A stretch of 64,000 bases of DNA, from contig JAUSMJ010000003.1 of assembly GCA_030645575.1 (NCBI GenBank), forward strand, positions 26,395-90,394, read 5' to 3'. Shown one piece after another: positions 1-9,573 of the stretch. How positions within the stretch are numbered: position 1 is the first letter of the stretch; every line of letters starts with the position of its first letter. The stretch comes from Caulobacter sp. GTDB taxonomy: Bacteria > Pseudomonadota > Alphaproteobacteria > Caulobacterales > Caulobacteraceae. Below the pieces are notes generated by a model. That model was not told where the DNA came from, ran no database searches, and worked only from the letters and a program-made list of their open reading frames with translations. The translations under genes and the position numbers were made by a program.

Positions 1-1
1 C

Positions 2-571
2 GATTTCTACGTCTTCTCCGGCCACAAGCTCTACGGCCCCACCGGCATCGGCGTCCTCTACGGCAAGGCCGAGCGCCTGGCCGCGCTGCGCCCCTATCAG
101 GGCGGTGGCGAGATGATCGCCTCGGTGGCCCTGGACGAGGTTCGGTACGCCGACCCGCCGCACCGCTTCGAGGCCGGCACCCCGCCGATCCTCGAGGCCA
201 TCGGCCTGGGCGCGGCCATCGATTGGTTCGCCAAGCTGGACAGGACCGCCGTCGCCGCCCACGAACACCGGCTCTATGACCGGGTCCGCCAGGGCCTGGC
301 CGGGGCCAACTGGCTGAAGGTGATCGGCGAGGCGCCGGGCAAGGGCGCCATCCTCACCTTCTCCATCGACGGGGCCCACGCCCACGACGTGGCCCAGATC
401 CTCGACCGTTACGGCGTCGCCGTGCGGGCCGGGACCCACTGCGCGGAACCCCTGATGCGGCGCTTTGGCGTCACCTCAAGCGCCCGCGCCTCCTTCGCCC
501 TCTACAATACGGAAGGGGAAGCCGACGCCCTTGTCGACGCCCTGACCCGTACTCAAGCCTTCTTTGCGTAA
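2..571 (+). CDS. sufS: Cysteine desulfurase SufS, C-terminal part (5' end outside window)
   Basis: PLP-dependent desulfurase that takes sulfur from L-cysteine for Fe-S cluster assembly by the SUF machinery. The reading frame is open from base 2. The PLP-lysine motif SGHKLYGPTG is at about 17-46 and the catalytic-cysteine loop RAGTHCAEP has its Cys codon at 440-442. Both are hallmarks of group II (SufS/CsdA) desulfurases. The start is missing. The next gene follows after 12 bases and also belongs to the SUF pathway, so this is the distal part of a suf operon. Family assignment is secure. Confidence 0.95.
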   Translation, partial: DFYVFSGHKLYGPTGIGVLYGKAERLAALRPYQGGGEMIASVALDEVRYADPPHRFEAGTPPILEAIGLGAAIDWFAKLDRTAVAAHEHRLYDRVRQGLAGANWLKVIGEAPGKGAILTFSIDGAHAHDVAQILDRYGVAVRAGTHCAEPLMRRFGVTSSARASFALYNTEGEADALVDALTRTQAFFA

Positions 572-583
572 GAGCCCGGACCC

Positions 584-937
584 ATGGACGACGCTTCTTC
601 CATCACAACGCCGCAACTCAGCCAGGCCGAGCTGGACGCGATCACCGATCAGCTCATCGAGCAGCTGAAGACCGTGTTCGATCCCGAAATCCCGGTCGAC
701 ATCTATGAACTGGGCCTGATCTACAAGGTCGACGTCTCCGACAGCAAGGACGTGGCCATCGACATGACCCTGACCGCCCCGGGTTGCCCGGTGGCCGGGG
801 AAATGCCGGGCTGGGTGGCGGATGCGGTCCGGAAAATTCCCGGCATCGGCCAGGTGAAGGTCGATCTCGTCTTCGACCCGCCGTGGGATCCCTCGCGGAT
901 GTCCGACGAGGCGAAACTTCAATTGAACATGTTCTGA
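584..937 (+). CDS. SUF-system DUF59 (MIP18-like) Fe-S assembly protein
   Basis: 117-residue DUF59 protein. Visible motifs are DPEIPVDIYELGLIY (about residues 33-47), TAPGCPVA with the conserved cysteine, and PPWDPSRMS near the C-terminus. Relatives (SufT/PaaD/MIP18) help mature or deliver Fe-S clusters; the exact biochemical role in alphaproteobacteria is not settled. It lies between sufS and an A-type carrier, the usual tail of alphaproteobacterial suf operons. I call it by family; sufT would be a reasonable symbol. Confidence 0.9.
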   Translation: MDDASSITTPQLSQAELDAITDQLIEQLKTVFDPEIPVDIYELGLIYKVDVSDSKDVAIDMTLTAPGCPVAGEMPGWVADAVRKIPGIGQVKVDLVFDPPWDPSRMSDEAKLQLNMF

Positions 938-951
938 CCCATATAGATGAC

Positions 952-1353
952 ATGACCGATCTGAACCTCACGCCCGCCGCCCGCGTCCGCCGCCCCCGGC
1001 CCAAGGTCGTCACCCTGACCGACGCCGCGGCCGAGCGGGTGCGCGAGATCATGGCCCGCGCCGAGGTTCCCTATGCCGGCCTGCGGGTGGGGGTGAAGAA
1101 CGGCGGCTGCGCCGGGTCCGAATACGTCATCGAATATGCCGAGGCCGCCGGACCCCTGGACGAAGTGGTTGAGGACAAGGGCGTCACCATCCTCATCGAT
1201 CCCAAGGCGGTGCTGTTCCTGATCGGCACCGAGATCGACTACGAGAAGACCAGGCTCTCGGCCAAGTTCACCTTCCGCAACCCCAACCAGACCGACGCCT
1301 GCGGCTGCGGCGAGAGCGTCACCATCGAGCCTGGCAAGGTGCTCGACGCTTAA
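952..1353 (+). CDS. sufA: A-type Fe-S carrier protein (HesB/SufA/ErpA family)
   Basis: 133-residue HesB/IscA-family protein. The three cluster-binding cysteines are visible: one in KNGGCAGSEY and two in ACGCGES near the C-terminus. A basic N-terminal extension of about 20 residues precedes the core. The ATG at 952 was chosen because it begins just before that tail and lies 14 bases after the previous stop; the frame is open further upstream but would overlap the DUF59 gene heavily. It accepts clusters from the SufBCD scaffold and passes them to apoproteins. ErpA or IscA are possible names, but the operon position favours SufA. Confidence 0.9.
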   Translation: MTDLNLTPAARVRRPRPKVVTLTDAAAERVREIMARAEVPYAGLRVGVKNGGCAGSEYVIEYAEAAGPLDEVVEDKGVTILIDPKAVLFLIGTEIDYEKTRLSAKFTFRNPNQTDACGCGESVTIEPGKVLDA

Positions 1354-1534
1354 GCGTCTGGCTTGACGGCCCGCGCGGCCGCCCCTATTCGCAAGCTCAC
1401 GGTCCGCAGTTCACCGAGGCATCGCCGCCCGCCAGGGTTTGCTAAACCTGCTCAGACTTCATCGACTGACACATCTCACCGTGCCAGATCGGAAGGGCGA
1501 TCACCGTTCATCCCCGGCACGCGAGGGATAGATC

Positions 1535-2080
1535 ATGTCGAGAACCGTCATTCCGCTGCAGACCCAGGACGTCTCCAGCTTCGCCAAGGCCCTGCGCGCC
1601 CAGCTGCTGGATCGAACCTCCGCCCCCAGCCACGTCGAGCTGCTAAACATGCTGGCGCGCGCCGTCGGACGGCGGAACTTCCAGGACCTGAGGGCGCAAG
1701 TGGACGAGATCTCCCCGTCATCGGCGCCCGCGCCGAAGGAGACCGCCGATCTGGCCGTCGTCGAGCGCGTCGCCCGCTGCTTCGGCCCCGAAGGCCGCCT
1801 GACCCGCTGGCCGTCGCGGCGGGGAGACCAGATCCTGGCCCTCTGGGTCCTGTGGTCGAAGCTTCTGCCCCGCGAGGAAGCCACCGAGCGGCAGATCAGC
1901 GACCAGCTGAAGACCCTGCACGACTTCGGCGACCACGCCCTGCTGCGCCGCGAGCTGATCGAGCTGGGCCTCTTCTCCCGCACCCCCGACTGCCGCGCCT
2001 ACCGACGCATCGAACAGGCCCCGCCGGCGACGGCCGTGACGCTGATCGGCCGGATCGGGGCCCTGAACGCTCAGGCGTAG
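1535..2080 (+). CDS. DUF2087 domain-containing protein
   Basis: 181-residue soluble protein. The C-terminal half (about residues 85-155) has the DUF2087 pattern: a GRLTRWPSRRGDQ start, a hydrophobic helix, then LHDFGDHALLRRELIELGLFSR. This domain is common in small regulators and in C-terminal parts of GNAT or HTH proteins. The N-terminal half (SHVELLNMLARAVGRRNFQDL) looks like the short helical module found with it. No catalytic motif is visible. It stands alone, 181 bases after sufA and convergent with the crotonase gene. Function unknown; a DNA-binding role is only inferred. Confidence 0.75.
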   Translation: MSRTVIPLQTQDVSSFAKALRAQLLDRTSAPSHVELLNMLARAVGRRNFQDLRAQVDEISPSSAPAPKETADLAVVERVARCFGPEGRLTRWPSRRGDQILALWVLWSKLLPREEATERQISDQLKTLHDFGDHALLRRELIELGLFSRTPDCRAYRRIEQAPPATAVTLIGRIGALNAQA

Positions 2081-2120
2081 GCGTAGGGCCCGCCGGCCCA
2101 CTTCATTAAGTGACCGACGT

Positions 2121-2924
2121 TCAGCGCCCGGTGAAGGCCGCCGGCCGCTTCTGCAGGAAGGCGACCACGCCTTCCCGGGAGTCTTCGGTCCGGCCGGCCG
2201 CCTTCTGGGCCATGCGCTCGGCATGCAACTGGTCGGCCCATTCGGCGTCCAGGCTCTCCCAGATCAGCTTGCGGATCGAGCCCAGGGCCCAGGGGCCGGT
2301 GGCCAGCGCCTTGGCCAGCTCCATGGTCGTGGCCATCAACTGGTCGTCGGGGACGCAGCGGTTGATAAGACCCCAGTCCAGGGCGGTCTTGGCCGGCAGG
2401 CGCTCGCCCAGCAGGGCCATCTCCATGGCCCGCGCCTTGCCGATCAGCCGGGGCAGCAGGTAGGTGGAGCCGCCGTCCGGCACCAGGCCGATGCGGCGGA
2501 AGGCCTGCAGGAAATAGGCGCTCTCGCCGGCGACAATGATGTCGCCCAGCAGGCCCAGCGAGCAGCCGATGCCGGCCGCCGCGCCATTGACGGCGGTGAC
2601 GAAGGGCAGGGGGGTGTCGCGCATCAGGCTGACCAGCGGGTTGTAGACCGTCTCCAGCGCGCGGCCGGCGTCTGGCTTGCCATCGACGTCCAGCTCGCGG
2701 CCGGCGGCGCCGCCGCCCGACAGGTTGGCGCCCGAGCAGAAGCCGCGCCCCTCGCCCGTCAGCACGATGGCGCGGGCCTCGATCTTGCCGGCGGCCAGGC
2801 TGCGGAAGGCGTGGCTGAGCTCCTCGGCCAGGTCCAGCCCGGCGGCGTTCATGGTCGCCGGGTCCGACAGGGTGATCACGGCCACGCCGTCGATGACCTC
2901 GACCTTGATTTTCTTGTAGTCCAC
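2121..2924 (-). CDS. Enoyl-CoA hydratase/isomerase family protein, PaaG-like
   Basis: 267-residue crotonase-fold protein acting on CoA thioesters. GTG start at 2924, with GGAGG about 8 bases upstream. The oxyanion-hole segment GRGFCSGANLSGG is at about residues 59-71. The second active-site segment reads IGLVPDGGST. The Asp there is the acid used by PaaG-type 1,2-epoxyphenylacetyl-CoA isomerases, and the usual hydratase Glu pair is absent. It is therefore more likely an isomerase than a hydratase. There are no other paa genes nearby, so the substrate is unknown. Confidence 0.85.
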   Translation of the reverse strand: MDYKKIKVEVIDGVAVITLSDPATMNAAGLDLAEELSHAFRSLAAGKIEARAIVLTGEGRGFCSGANLSGGGAAGRELDVDGKPDAGRALETVYNPLVSLMRDTPLPFVTAVNGAAAGIGCSLGLLGDIIVAGESAYFLQAFRRIGLVPDGGSTYLLPRLIGKARAMEMALLGERLPAKTALDWGLINRCVPDDQLMATTMELAKALATGPWALGSIRKLIWESLDAEWADQLHAERMAQKAAGRTEDSREGVVAFLQKRPAAFTGR

Positions 2925-2997
2925 CCGAGCGTCCTCCGAGGGCTTCTTATGCGTACTGGCTAGCCCCCATAACGCGGGGGAACGCCAACGAAAACTT

Positions 2998-4140
2998 TCA
3001 GACCGGCCCGCGACCGTAGTAGCGCGCCAGCTGCAGCGCCAGCAGGCCGGCGGGGATCAGGGCCAGCAGCAGCGGAACCGACAGCGGCAGGCCCGCGGCG
3101 GCCAGGGCCGCGGCCGCGACGCAGCCGATGAAGCAGCCGACGTCCCACGCCCCCTCCGTGGCCATGTGAAACCGGAACACGCAGGGCGAGGCCTTGGCCA
3201 GATTGTAGACCGGCGTCATCAGCACCGGCGTAACGATCGTGACCAGCAGGGAGCCGGCGGCGTTGGCCAGCACGGCCAGCCAGGGCAGGTCGAGGCTCGC
3301 GGCCCGCAGGATGACTACGATGACCGCCGCCGAATAGGCGAGGATCGCCGAGCGGCGTCCATGTCCCCTGTCGATGTGCCGCCCTAGCACCAGCCCGCCC
3401 GCCGCGCCCGCGACGGCCGCCAGGGCCGCGGCGCCGCCATAGGCCGAGTAGCTTTCGCCGAGGGCCACGAACAGGGCGATCAGCCAGACGTAATGGTAGG
3501 TCGCCGCGAACAGGCCATCGCCGACCATCAGCCCCAGACCCGTCCAGGCCGGCGTTGCCGCCTTCGGAACGAACGGGCTGACCGGGACGTTCGGCGCGCC
3601 GCTCAGCGGGACGATGGCGATCGCCTGGACCAGGCCCACGGCCCAGAAGGTCGGCGTCGATCCCAGAGTGGTCAGGCCCAGGGCCCCCAGCAGCGGCGCC
3701 ACGACGCCGACCAGGGCCACGATCGCCTCGCGCAGCCCGATCTGGCCGCCGCGGTCCGCAGCCTCGCCCAGGGCGGCGAAATAGGCGTGGAAACTGAGCC
3801 AGTACAACAGATAGCCCACCGACGAGACGCCGCAGACCAGGACCAGATAGAGGCCCGGCCCATCGACCAGGGCCAGCAGCGGGTAGTCGATCGCCGTCAG
3901 GAGTGTTCCGGCGATCAGCAGCGGTCTGACGCCCCAGCGTTTGGCCAGCGGCAGGATCGCCGGCCTGAGGACGAAGCGGGCGGCCACGACACCCGCCTGG
4001 AACAGCAGGGCGAGGGGAACCGAGACCCCGGCCTTGAGCAGGAAGACCAGAATGAAGATGCCGCCGGCCGCCTGGGCGAAGGCCTGCAGGGCGTAGTGGG
4101 TATTCACGCGCGTGGTCGCGCTGAATGATCTGGATGACAT
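2998..4140 (-). CDS. Major facilitator superfamily transporter
   Basis: About 380 residues with roughly 11-12 hydrophobic segments and short polar loops, such as the HIDRGHGRRS loop near the middle. This is typical of a 12-TM MFS permease in the inner membrane. I prefer the ATG at 4140 (MSSRSFSATT) to the upstream one at 4176, because the hydrophobic region starts soon after it; neither has a strong ribosome site. No neighbour indicates the substrate. Assignment is to superfamily only. Confidence 0.75.
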   Translation of the reverse strand: MSSRSFSATTRVNTHYALQAFAQAAGGIFILVFLLKAGVSVPLALLFQAGVVAARFVLRPAILPLAKRWGVRPLLIAGTLLTAIDYPLLALVDGPGLYLVLVCGVSSVGYLLYWLSFHAYFAALGEAADRGGQIGLREAIVALVGVVAPLLGALGLTTLGSTPTFWAVGLVQAIAIVPLSGAPNVPVSPFVPKAATPAWTGLGLMVGDGLFAATYHYVWLIALFVALGESYSAYGGAAALAAVAGAAGGLVLGRHIDRGHGRRSAILAYSAAVIVVILRAASLDLPWLAVLANAAGSLLVTIVTPVLMTPVYNLAKASPCVFRFHMATEGAWDVGCFIGCVAAAALAAAGLPLSVPLLLALIPAGLLALQLARYYGRGPV

Positions 4141-4316
4141 GAGAACCTGAAGGGCGGAGTGTGAACGCACGGACACCCCGCGATCAGGCGCGGAGCGGCG
4201 GGATGGACGTCTAGCCTCGGCTAGCGGTCAGCGTTTGGGTTCACACATGAGCGGCGGGCTCCTTCGATACCGAAGGTCTCGCACGCGACTCCAACACAGG
4301 CAAGCGGCGTTAGGCG

Positions 4317-5372
4317 TCAGGCGGCCGTGGCCAGGGTCTCGCCGTTGGTGACGCGGTTGCGGCCCGTGCGCTTGGAGGCATAGAGGGCCTCGTCCGCCCG
4401 TTCCATGACGCAGTTGCCAGTCTCGCCGACGCGACGGGTCGCCAGGCCGGCCGAAATGGTCACGGTGCCCAGGTCCTCGTTGGTCGAGCGGCGCTTGAGC
4501 ATGCGCGAGGCCACTTCCTCGCGGATTTCCTGCAGGCAGGTCTCGACCAGGGCCGCGTCCTCGCCGGGGAAGATCATCGCGAATTCCTCGCCGCCGTAGC
4601 GGGCCGAGAAGCGCGGCGTGGCGCCCAGGCGGCCGATCACGCTGGCGACGTAGCGGATCACCTGGTCGCCCGTCTGGTGGCCCCAGGTGTCGTTGAAGCT
4701 CTTGAAGTGGTCGATATCCAGCACCGCCAGGGTGAGCGGCATGCCGTTGGCGTCGGCGTCGGCGCAGGCGCGCATCAGCTCTTCGTCGAAGGCGCGGCGG
4801 TTGGCCAGATTGGTCAGGCCGTCGGTGGTCGCGTCGCGGCGAACCTGCTCCAGGTGCTCGCGCAGGCGCTCGACCTCGCTGGTCGATTCGGCGAGGCGCT
4901 TTTCGAGCGACTTGTTTTCCTTCTGCACCCGGCGCGTCGCCGAGGAGAGGGAGTCGACCATCGCCTTGACCTGGCTGACGTCCTCGGCCTCGGTCAGCCC
5001 CTTGCTGGCGCCGGCCAGGGTCTGGCCATAGGCCTCGTTGGACTTCCGGGCCGACTGGATCGCCATGGAGACGGCGGCCAGCTCCTTGGACAGCTGGTCA
5101 CCGGCGTCGCGGATCTGTTCGTTCAGGCGGGCCTTGGCCAGATAGGCGGCGGCCAGGTCCTCGCTGATGCTTTCGGTCAGCGGTTCGCCAAGGGAAATGA
5201 GTCGGCCCAGCTCGACGGCCAGGTCGCCGTCGGGATCGGCGACGAAGTGCGACCAGAGCTCGAAATTCAGCGGTGTCGGCCAGACCTGATGGTGCTCCAT
5301 CAGCTCCAGGGCCTTGCGCGCGACCTTGTAGGCTCCCGGGCCTCGCAGGATGGTTTCGACGTCGCCGGACAT
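4317..5372 (-). CDS. Diguanylate cyclase (GGDEF domain)
   Basis: 351-residue cytoplasmic protein with a helical N-terminal half, a coiled coil (about residues 135-185), and a C-terminal GGDEF domain with active-site signature RYGGEEF. It would make c-di-GMP from two GTP. The inhibitory RxxD site that normally lies five residues before the signature is absent (ATPR there), so product inhibition is probably lost. The ATG at 5372 has GGGGGAG about 6 bases upstream; a longer reading frame to 5504 has no such site. There are no transmembrane or receiver domains, so the input signal is unknown. Confidence 0.9.
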   Translation of the reverse strand: MSGDVETILRGPGAYKVARKALELMEHHQVWPTPLNFELWSHFVADPDGDLAVELGRLISLGEPLTESISEDLAAAYLAKARLNEQIRDAGDQLSKELAAVSMAIQSARKSNEAYGQTLAGASKGLTEAEDVSQVKAMVDSLSSATRRVQKENKSLEKRLAESTSEVERLREHLEQVRRDATTDGLTNLANRRAFDEELMRACADADANGMPLTLAVLDIDHFKSFNDTWGHQTGDQVIRYVASVIGRLGATPRFSARYGGEEFAMIFPGEDAALVETCLQEIREEVASRMLKRRSTNEDLGTVTISAGLATRRVGETGNCVMERADEALYASKRTGRNRVTNGETLATAA

Positions 5373-5558
5373 ACTCGCTCCCCCGTGGCGCAAGCCGCTT
5401 TCTGGCAGGCTTGGGCTGTAGATACTGAAGAGTAGGCTCAAAGGTCCGAATGACCGGTTAAAGCATGGCGGCGGTCGCTTGCGGCCTGACGTCGCGGCGT
5501 TCATTCTGATCGGCGATCACCTGAGCCGGGGCCAGCCCGGCCTCCCGGAGGGACCCCG

Positions 5559-7016
5559 ATGAACGCACCTGCCAATCTCGGCGCGGAGGGCCACAAGGCC
5601 GCCATGCTGGCCATCCTCGACCGCCAGAAGGCGGCGCATATCCGCGACGGCGCGCCCTCGGCGGAGACGCGGATCGAATGGCTCGACCGCTGCATCGGCC
5701 TGCTGGTCGATCACGCGACCGACATCCAGGACGCGCTGAACACCGACTTCGGCAACCGCTCGCGCGAGGCGACGCTGCTGACCGACGTGTCCGGCTCGAT
5801 CGGCCCGCTGAAATTCGCCCGGGACAACCTGCGCAAATGGATGAAGGGGCAGAAGCGCAAGACCACCCCGGCGATCCTCGGCCTGTTCGGCGCCAAGGCC
5901 GAGGTGCAGTACCAGCCCAAGGGCGTGGTCGGGGTGATCAGCCCGTGGAATTTTCCGGTCAACCTGACCTTCGCGCCGCTGGCCGGCATTCTGGCGGCGG
6001 GCAACCGGGCGATGATCAAGCCGTCCGAGTTCACGCCGGCGACGTCCGAGCTGATGAAGACCATGTTCGCCAAGGTTTTCACCGAGGACGAGATCGCGGT
6101 GATCACCGGCGGGCCGGAGGTCGGCCAAGCCTTCGCCGGCCTGCCCTTCGATCACATGATCTTCACCGGCGCGACCGGGGTCGCCCGCCATGTGATGCGG
6201 GCGGCGGCCGAGAACCTGGTGCCCCTGACGCTGGAGCTGGGCGGCAAGAGCCCGGTGATCATCTCCAGGAGCGCCGACATGGCCACCGCCGCGGCGCGGA
6301 TCATGAACGGCAAGACGCTGAACGCCGGCCAGATCTGCCTGGCGCCCGACTATGTCCTGGCCCCCGAGGGGCGGCTGGAGGAGTTCGTCGCCGAGGCCAC
6401 CGGCGCGGTCACCCGCATGTTCCCGACCTTGAAGGACAATCCCGACTACACCGCCATCGTCGCCCAGCGGCACTATGACCGGATCAGGGGCTATATCGAC
6501 GACGCGCGGGCCAAGGGCGCCGACATCCGCGAGATCAATCCCGCCGGCGAGGACTTCAGCCAGCAGGAACACCGCAAGATCCCGCCGACCCTGATTCTCA
6601 ATGCCACCGACGACATGGCCGTGATGCAGGACGAGATCTTCGGCCCGGTGCTGCCGGTGAAGACCTACAAGGCCGTCAGCGAGGCGGTCGACTACATCAA
6701 CGCCCATGAGCGGCCGCTCGGCCTCTACTGGTTCGGGACCGACGAGGCGGAAAAGGACCGGGTGCTCAACCACACCACCAGCGGCGGGGTGACGGTCAAC
6801 GACGTGATCATGCACGTCGCCCAGGAGGAGCTGCCGTTCGGCGGTGTCGGCCCGTCCGGCATGGGCAGCTACCACGGCCACGACGGCTTCCTCGAGTTCA
6901 GCCACAAGAAGGCGATCTACACCCAGCTGAAGAAGGACATCGGCCCGCTGCTGGCGATGCGGCCGCCCTACGGCCCGGCGATCCGCAAATTCCTGGCGGC
7001 CTCGCTCAAGCGGTAG
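5559..7016 (+). CDS. Aldehyde dehydrogenase, coniferyl aldehyde dehydrogenase type
   Basis: 485-residue NAD(P)-dependent aldehyde dehydrogenase. The catalytic Glu226 lies in LELGGKSP and the nucleophile Cys260 in NAGQICLAPDY; PWNFP and the C-terminal GMGSYHGHDGFLEFSHKK are also present. The LAPDYVLAP context and the compact C-terminus match the coniferyl-aldehyde dehydrogenase (CalB-like) branch, which oxidises aromatic and other aldehydes. A GGGAGG-type ribosome site precedes the ATG. It diverges from the diguanylate cyclase gene; no lignin-pathway genes are nearby, so the physiological aldehyde is uncertain. Confidence 0.9.
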   Translation: MNAPANLGAEGHKAAMLAILDRQKAAHIRDGAPSAETRIEWLDRCIGLLVDHATDIQDALNTDFGNRSREATLLTDVSGSIGPLKFARDNLRKWMKGQKRKTTPAILGLFGAKAEVQYQPKGVVGVISPWNFPVNLTFAPLAGILAAGNRAMIKPSEFTPATSELMKTMFAKVFTEDEIAVITGGPEVGQAFAGLPFDHMIFTGATGVARHVMRAAAENLVPLTLELGGKSPVIISRSADMATAAARIMNGKTLNAGQICLAPDYVLAPEGRLEEFVAEATGAVTRMFPTLKDNPDYTAIVAQRHYDRIRGYIDDARAKGADIREINPAGEDFSQQEHRKIPPTLILNATDDMAVMQDEIFGPVLPVKTYKAVSEAVDYINAHERPLGLYWFGTDEAEKDRVLNHTTSGGVTVNDVIMHVAQEELPFGGVGPSGMGSYHGHDGFLEFSHKKAIYTQLKKDIGPLLAMRPPYGPAIRKFLAASLKR

Positions 7017-7117
7017 GCGAGCCCGTTCATGTCACCGTCAGGCGGGGCGCCGTATTGCAGCTTTGATGGCGGCATACGATATCCCGCCTGAGGGTCCTTC
7101 GACCCATGGAGAAGACC

Positions 7118-7480
7118 ATGCGTGCGGCCGTGACCGGCCTACTGGTTTCGCTGCTGGCGGTTTCGGCCGCCCAGGCCAAGCCCGACTTCCGCGCCCAGGC
7201 GCGATGCATCGCCGCCTATGAGGTGGCCGCCGGCCTGCTCGAGGCCGACGCCGACGCCGCCAGCGGCGCGGAGAAGACGCTAATCCGCAAGCGGATCACC
7301 AGGTTGGACACGCTGCGGGAACGGATCTCGCTGGCGCTGGCCACGCGCACCGACCTGACCCCGGCCGACAGCACGGCCAGCCAGACGGAGCGCAAGGCCG
7401 AGGTGGCCCGGCTCGACAAGCTGTCGCCAGAGGCCGTTCAGGCCGCCGCCGACGCCTGCGATCCGATCGCCGGCGGCTAA
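7118..7480 (+). CDS. Small exported protein of unknown function
   Basis: 120-residue protein with a clear signal peptide (MRAAVTGLLVSLLAVSAAQA, cleavage after AQA). The mature part is Ala-rich, largely helical, with two cysteines (one near the mature N-terminus, one near the C-terminus) that could form a disulfide. The ATG at 7118 is preferred to 7106 because the GGAGAAG just upstream looks like its ribosome site and the shorter form begins directly with the signal peptide. I do not recognise the family. Confidence 0.65.
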   Translation: MRAAVTGLLVSLLAVSAAQAKPDFRAQARCIAAYEVAAGLLEADADAASGAEKTLIRKRITRLDTLRERISLALATRTDLTPADSTASQTERKAEVARLDKLSPEAVQAAADACDPIAGG

Positions 7481-7546
7481 CGCAAGGTCCCGTGCATCCC
7501 GGCGAAAGGGCGATGGCGCCAACGCCGGGACAGGCGGGTTTGCGCC

Positions 7547-9346
7547 CTATTCGTCAGCCGGTTTGCTGCTGATCGGCGCGGCGCGGGTCAGGAAGGCGGG
7601 GGTGTCGGATCCGAAGCCGACCACGCGCGGGCCGTCGTCGTCCCGGTCGCGGCCACGATGCTGGTCGCGGCGCGGTTCGTCGCGACGGGGCGAACGGTCT
7701 CGATCGCGATCCCGGCCCTCGGGACGGGCGTCCGGACGGCTCTCGGCGCGGCGCGGCTCGCGGTCGCGGCGGGGCTCTTCCTGACGCGGCGGGCGGGCTT
7801 CGCGGGCAGGGGCGGGGGCGGCCTCGGCCTCCGCCACCTCGGCGCGCGGCGCCTCGTCGCGATTACGGTCCCGGCCGCGACCACGGCCCCGGCGAGGCTC
7901 GCGGTCGGCTCGGGCGGGCGGCTCGTCCCGGACAGGCGCGGATTCTGGCGCGGCGGCCGCTTCGGCCGAAGGCGCGGAAATCGGCTCGATCGACGCCTCG
8001 GCCTTGCGCTCGCGCGTGCGGCGGGCGGGCCTGGCGGCGGCCTCGCCAGCGTCGCTCGGGGCGGCGGAGGAAATGGCCTCCATCGACATCACCGAGGTTT
8101 CCGATGCCGGACGGCCGCGGCTGCGGTCGCGATCCCGGTCTCGTCCGGCCGGGCGGGCGCCGCGCTTGTCGCCGTCGCGCTTGGAGCGCGGCTCGCTCTT
8201 GAGGCTGGCCCAGTCGATGCCCTCGAAGGAGGCTTCGGCCGGCGCCTTGCCGGTCAGCTTGATGACCTTGTCGTAGTTCCGGTCGTCGGCGGGGGTGACG
8301 ATCATGAACGTCTCGCCGTCCCGGCCGGCCCGGCCGGTGCGGCCGATGCGGTGGACATAGTCGTCGGCATGGTGCGGCACGTCGTAGTTGAACACGTGGC
8401 TCACGTCGGGAATGTCCAGGCCGCGCGCGGCCACGTCGGACGCCACCAGCAGCTTCAGCTCGCCCTTGCGGAAACCGTCCAGCGTGCGCATGCGCGTCGC
8501 CTGGTCCAGGTCGCCGTGGATGGCGGCGGCGTCGTAGCCATGCGTGCGCAGCGACTTGGCGACGATATCGACTTCGCTCTTGCGATTGCAGAAGACGATG
8601 CCGTTCTTGATCTCGCTGCGGTCGATCAGGCTCCGCAACGCCGTGCGCTTGGCCTTGGGATCGTTGCTGGGGATGCGCGCCACGTACTGGACGATGTTCT
8701 CGCCCGTGGTCGCCGGGCGGCTGACCTCGATGCGCACCGGATCCTTGAGGAACTGCTTGGTCAGCCGGGTGATTTCCGGCGGCATGGTGGCGCTGAAGAA
8801 CAGCGTCTGGCGCTTGGGCGGGGTCAGTTTGAAAATGCGCTCGATGTCGGGGATGAAGCCCATGTCGAGCATGCGGTCGGCTTCATCGACGACCATGATC
8901 TGCACGCCGGTCAGCATGACCTTGCTGCGCTCGAACAGGTCCAGCAGGCGGCCTGGCGTGGCGATCAGCACGTCCACGCCCCGGTCGAGCGCGGCGACCT
9001 GGTCGCCCATCGACACGCCGCCGATCAGCAGAGCCCAGGTCAGGCGCGTGCCCTTGGCGTATTTCTCGAAGCTGCTGGCGACCTGGTCGGCCAGTTCGCG
9101 GGTCGGCGCCAGCACCAGGGCGCGCGGCATGCGGGCCCGGGCCCGGCCGGCCGAGAGCCGGTCGATCAGCGGCAGGGTGAAGGCGGCGGTCTTGCCAGTG
9201 CCGGTCTGGGCGATGCCCAGAACGTCCTGGCCAACGAGCGCGACGGGGATGGCCTGGGCCTGGATCGGGGTGGCGGTCGTGTAGCCGGTGTCGGCCACCG
9301 CCTGAAGGGTCGAGGCGCTAAGCCCCAGTTGGGAAAATTCGGTCAT
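7547..9346 (-). CDS. rhlE: DEAD-box ATP-dependent RNA helicase, RhlE-like, with long charged tail
   Basis: 599 residues. The helicase core (about 1-375) has the Q motif, AQTGTGKT (motif I), VDEADRM (II), SATMP (III) and HRIGRTGRAGR (VI). It unwinds RNA, as in ribosome assembly and mRNA turnover. The last ~220 residues are low-complexity, first Ala/Pro/Glu-rich, then dense in Arg-Asp/Arg-Glu repeats, and probably disordered and RNA-binding. RhlE-type enzymes with basic tails are common; the strict symbol is inferred from the core. It is transcribed alone. Confidence 0.9.
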   Translation of the reverse strand: MTEFSQLGLSASTLQAVADTGYTTATPIQAQAIPVALVGQDVLGIAQTGTGKTAAFTLPLIDRLSAGRARARMPRALVLAPTRELADQVASSFEKYAKGTRLTWALLIGGVSMGDQVAALDRGVDVLIATPGRLLDLFERSKVMLTGVQIMVVDEADRMLDMGFIPDIERIFKLTPPKRQTLFFSATMPPEITRLTKQFLKDPVRIEVSRPATTGENIVQYVARIPSNDPKAKRTALRSLIDRSEIKNGIVFCNRKSEVDIVAKSLRTHGYDAAAIHGDLDQATRMRTLDGFRKGELKLLVASDVAARGLDIPDVSHVFNYDVPHHADDYVHRIGRTGRAGRDGETFMIVTPADDRNYDKVIKLTGKAPAEASFEGIDWASLKSEPRSKRDGDKRGARPAGRDRDRDRSRGRPASETSVMSMEAISSAAPSDAGEAAARPARRTRERKAEASIEPISAPSAEAAAAPESAPVRDEPPARADREPRRGRGRGRDRNRDEAPRAEVAEAEAAPAPAREARPPRQEEPRRDREPRRAESRPDARPEGRDRDRDRSPRRDEPRRDQHRGRDRDDDGPRVVGFGSDTPAFLTRAAPISSKPADE

Positions 9347-9573
9347 GTCTCACTAAAGGAAGATTCAGAGCCGCCCGTGTTTGGGCGAACGGGCGGCGCG
9401 GAATCGCCTGACCTGCTCCGAACTCGCGCGGATACATAGGCTCTAGCCCCGCAAAGTCAACGGTTGCTTGGGTTTGACAGGGCCTTTGCACACGCCGGGA
9501 GAAATTGCGCAACGCCTTGGCAAGACCGGGTGTGATGATGTTCTATGCCTCCAGCCGAACGGGAGACGCCAAG

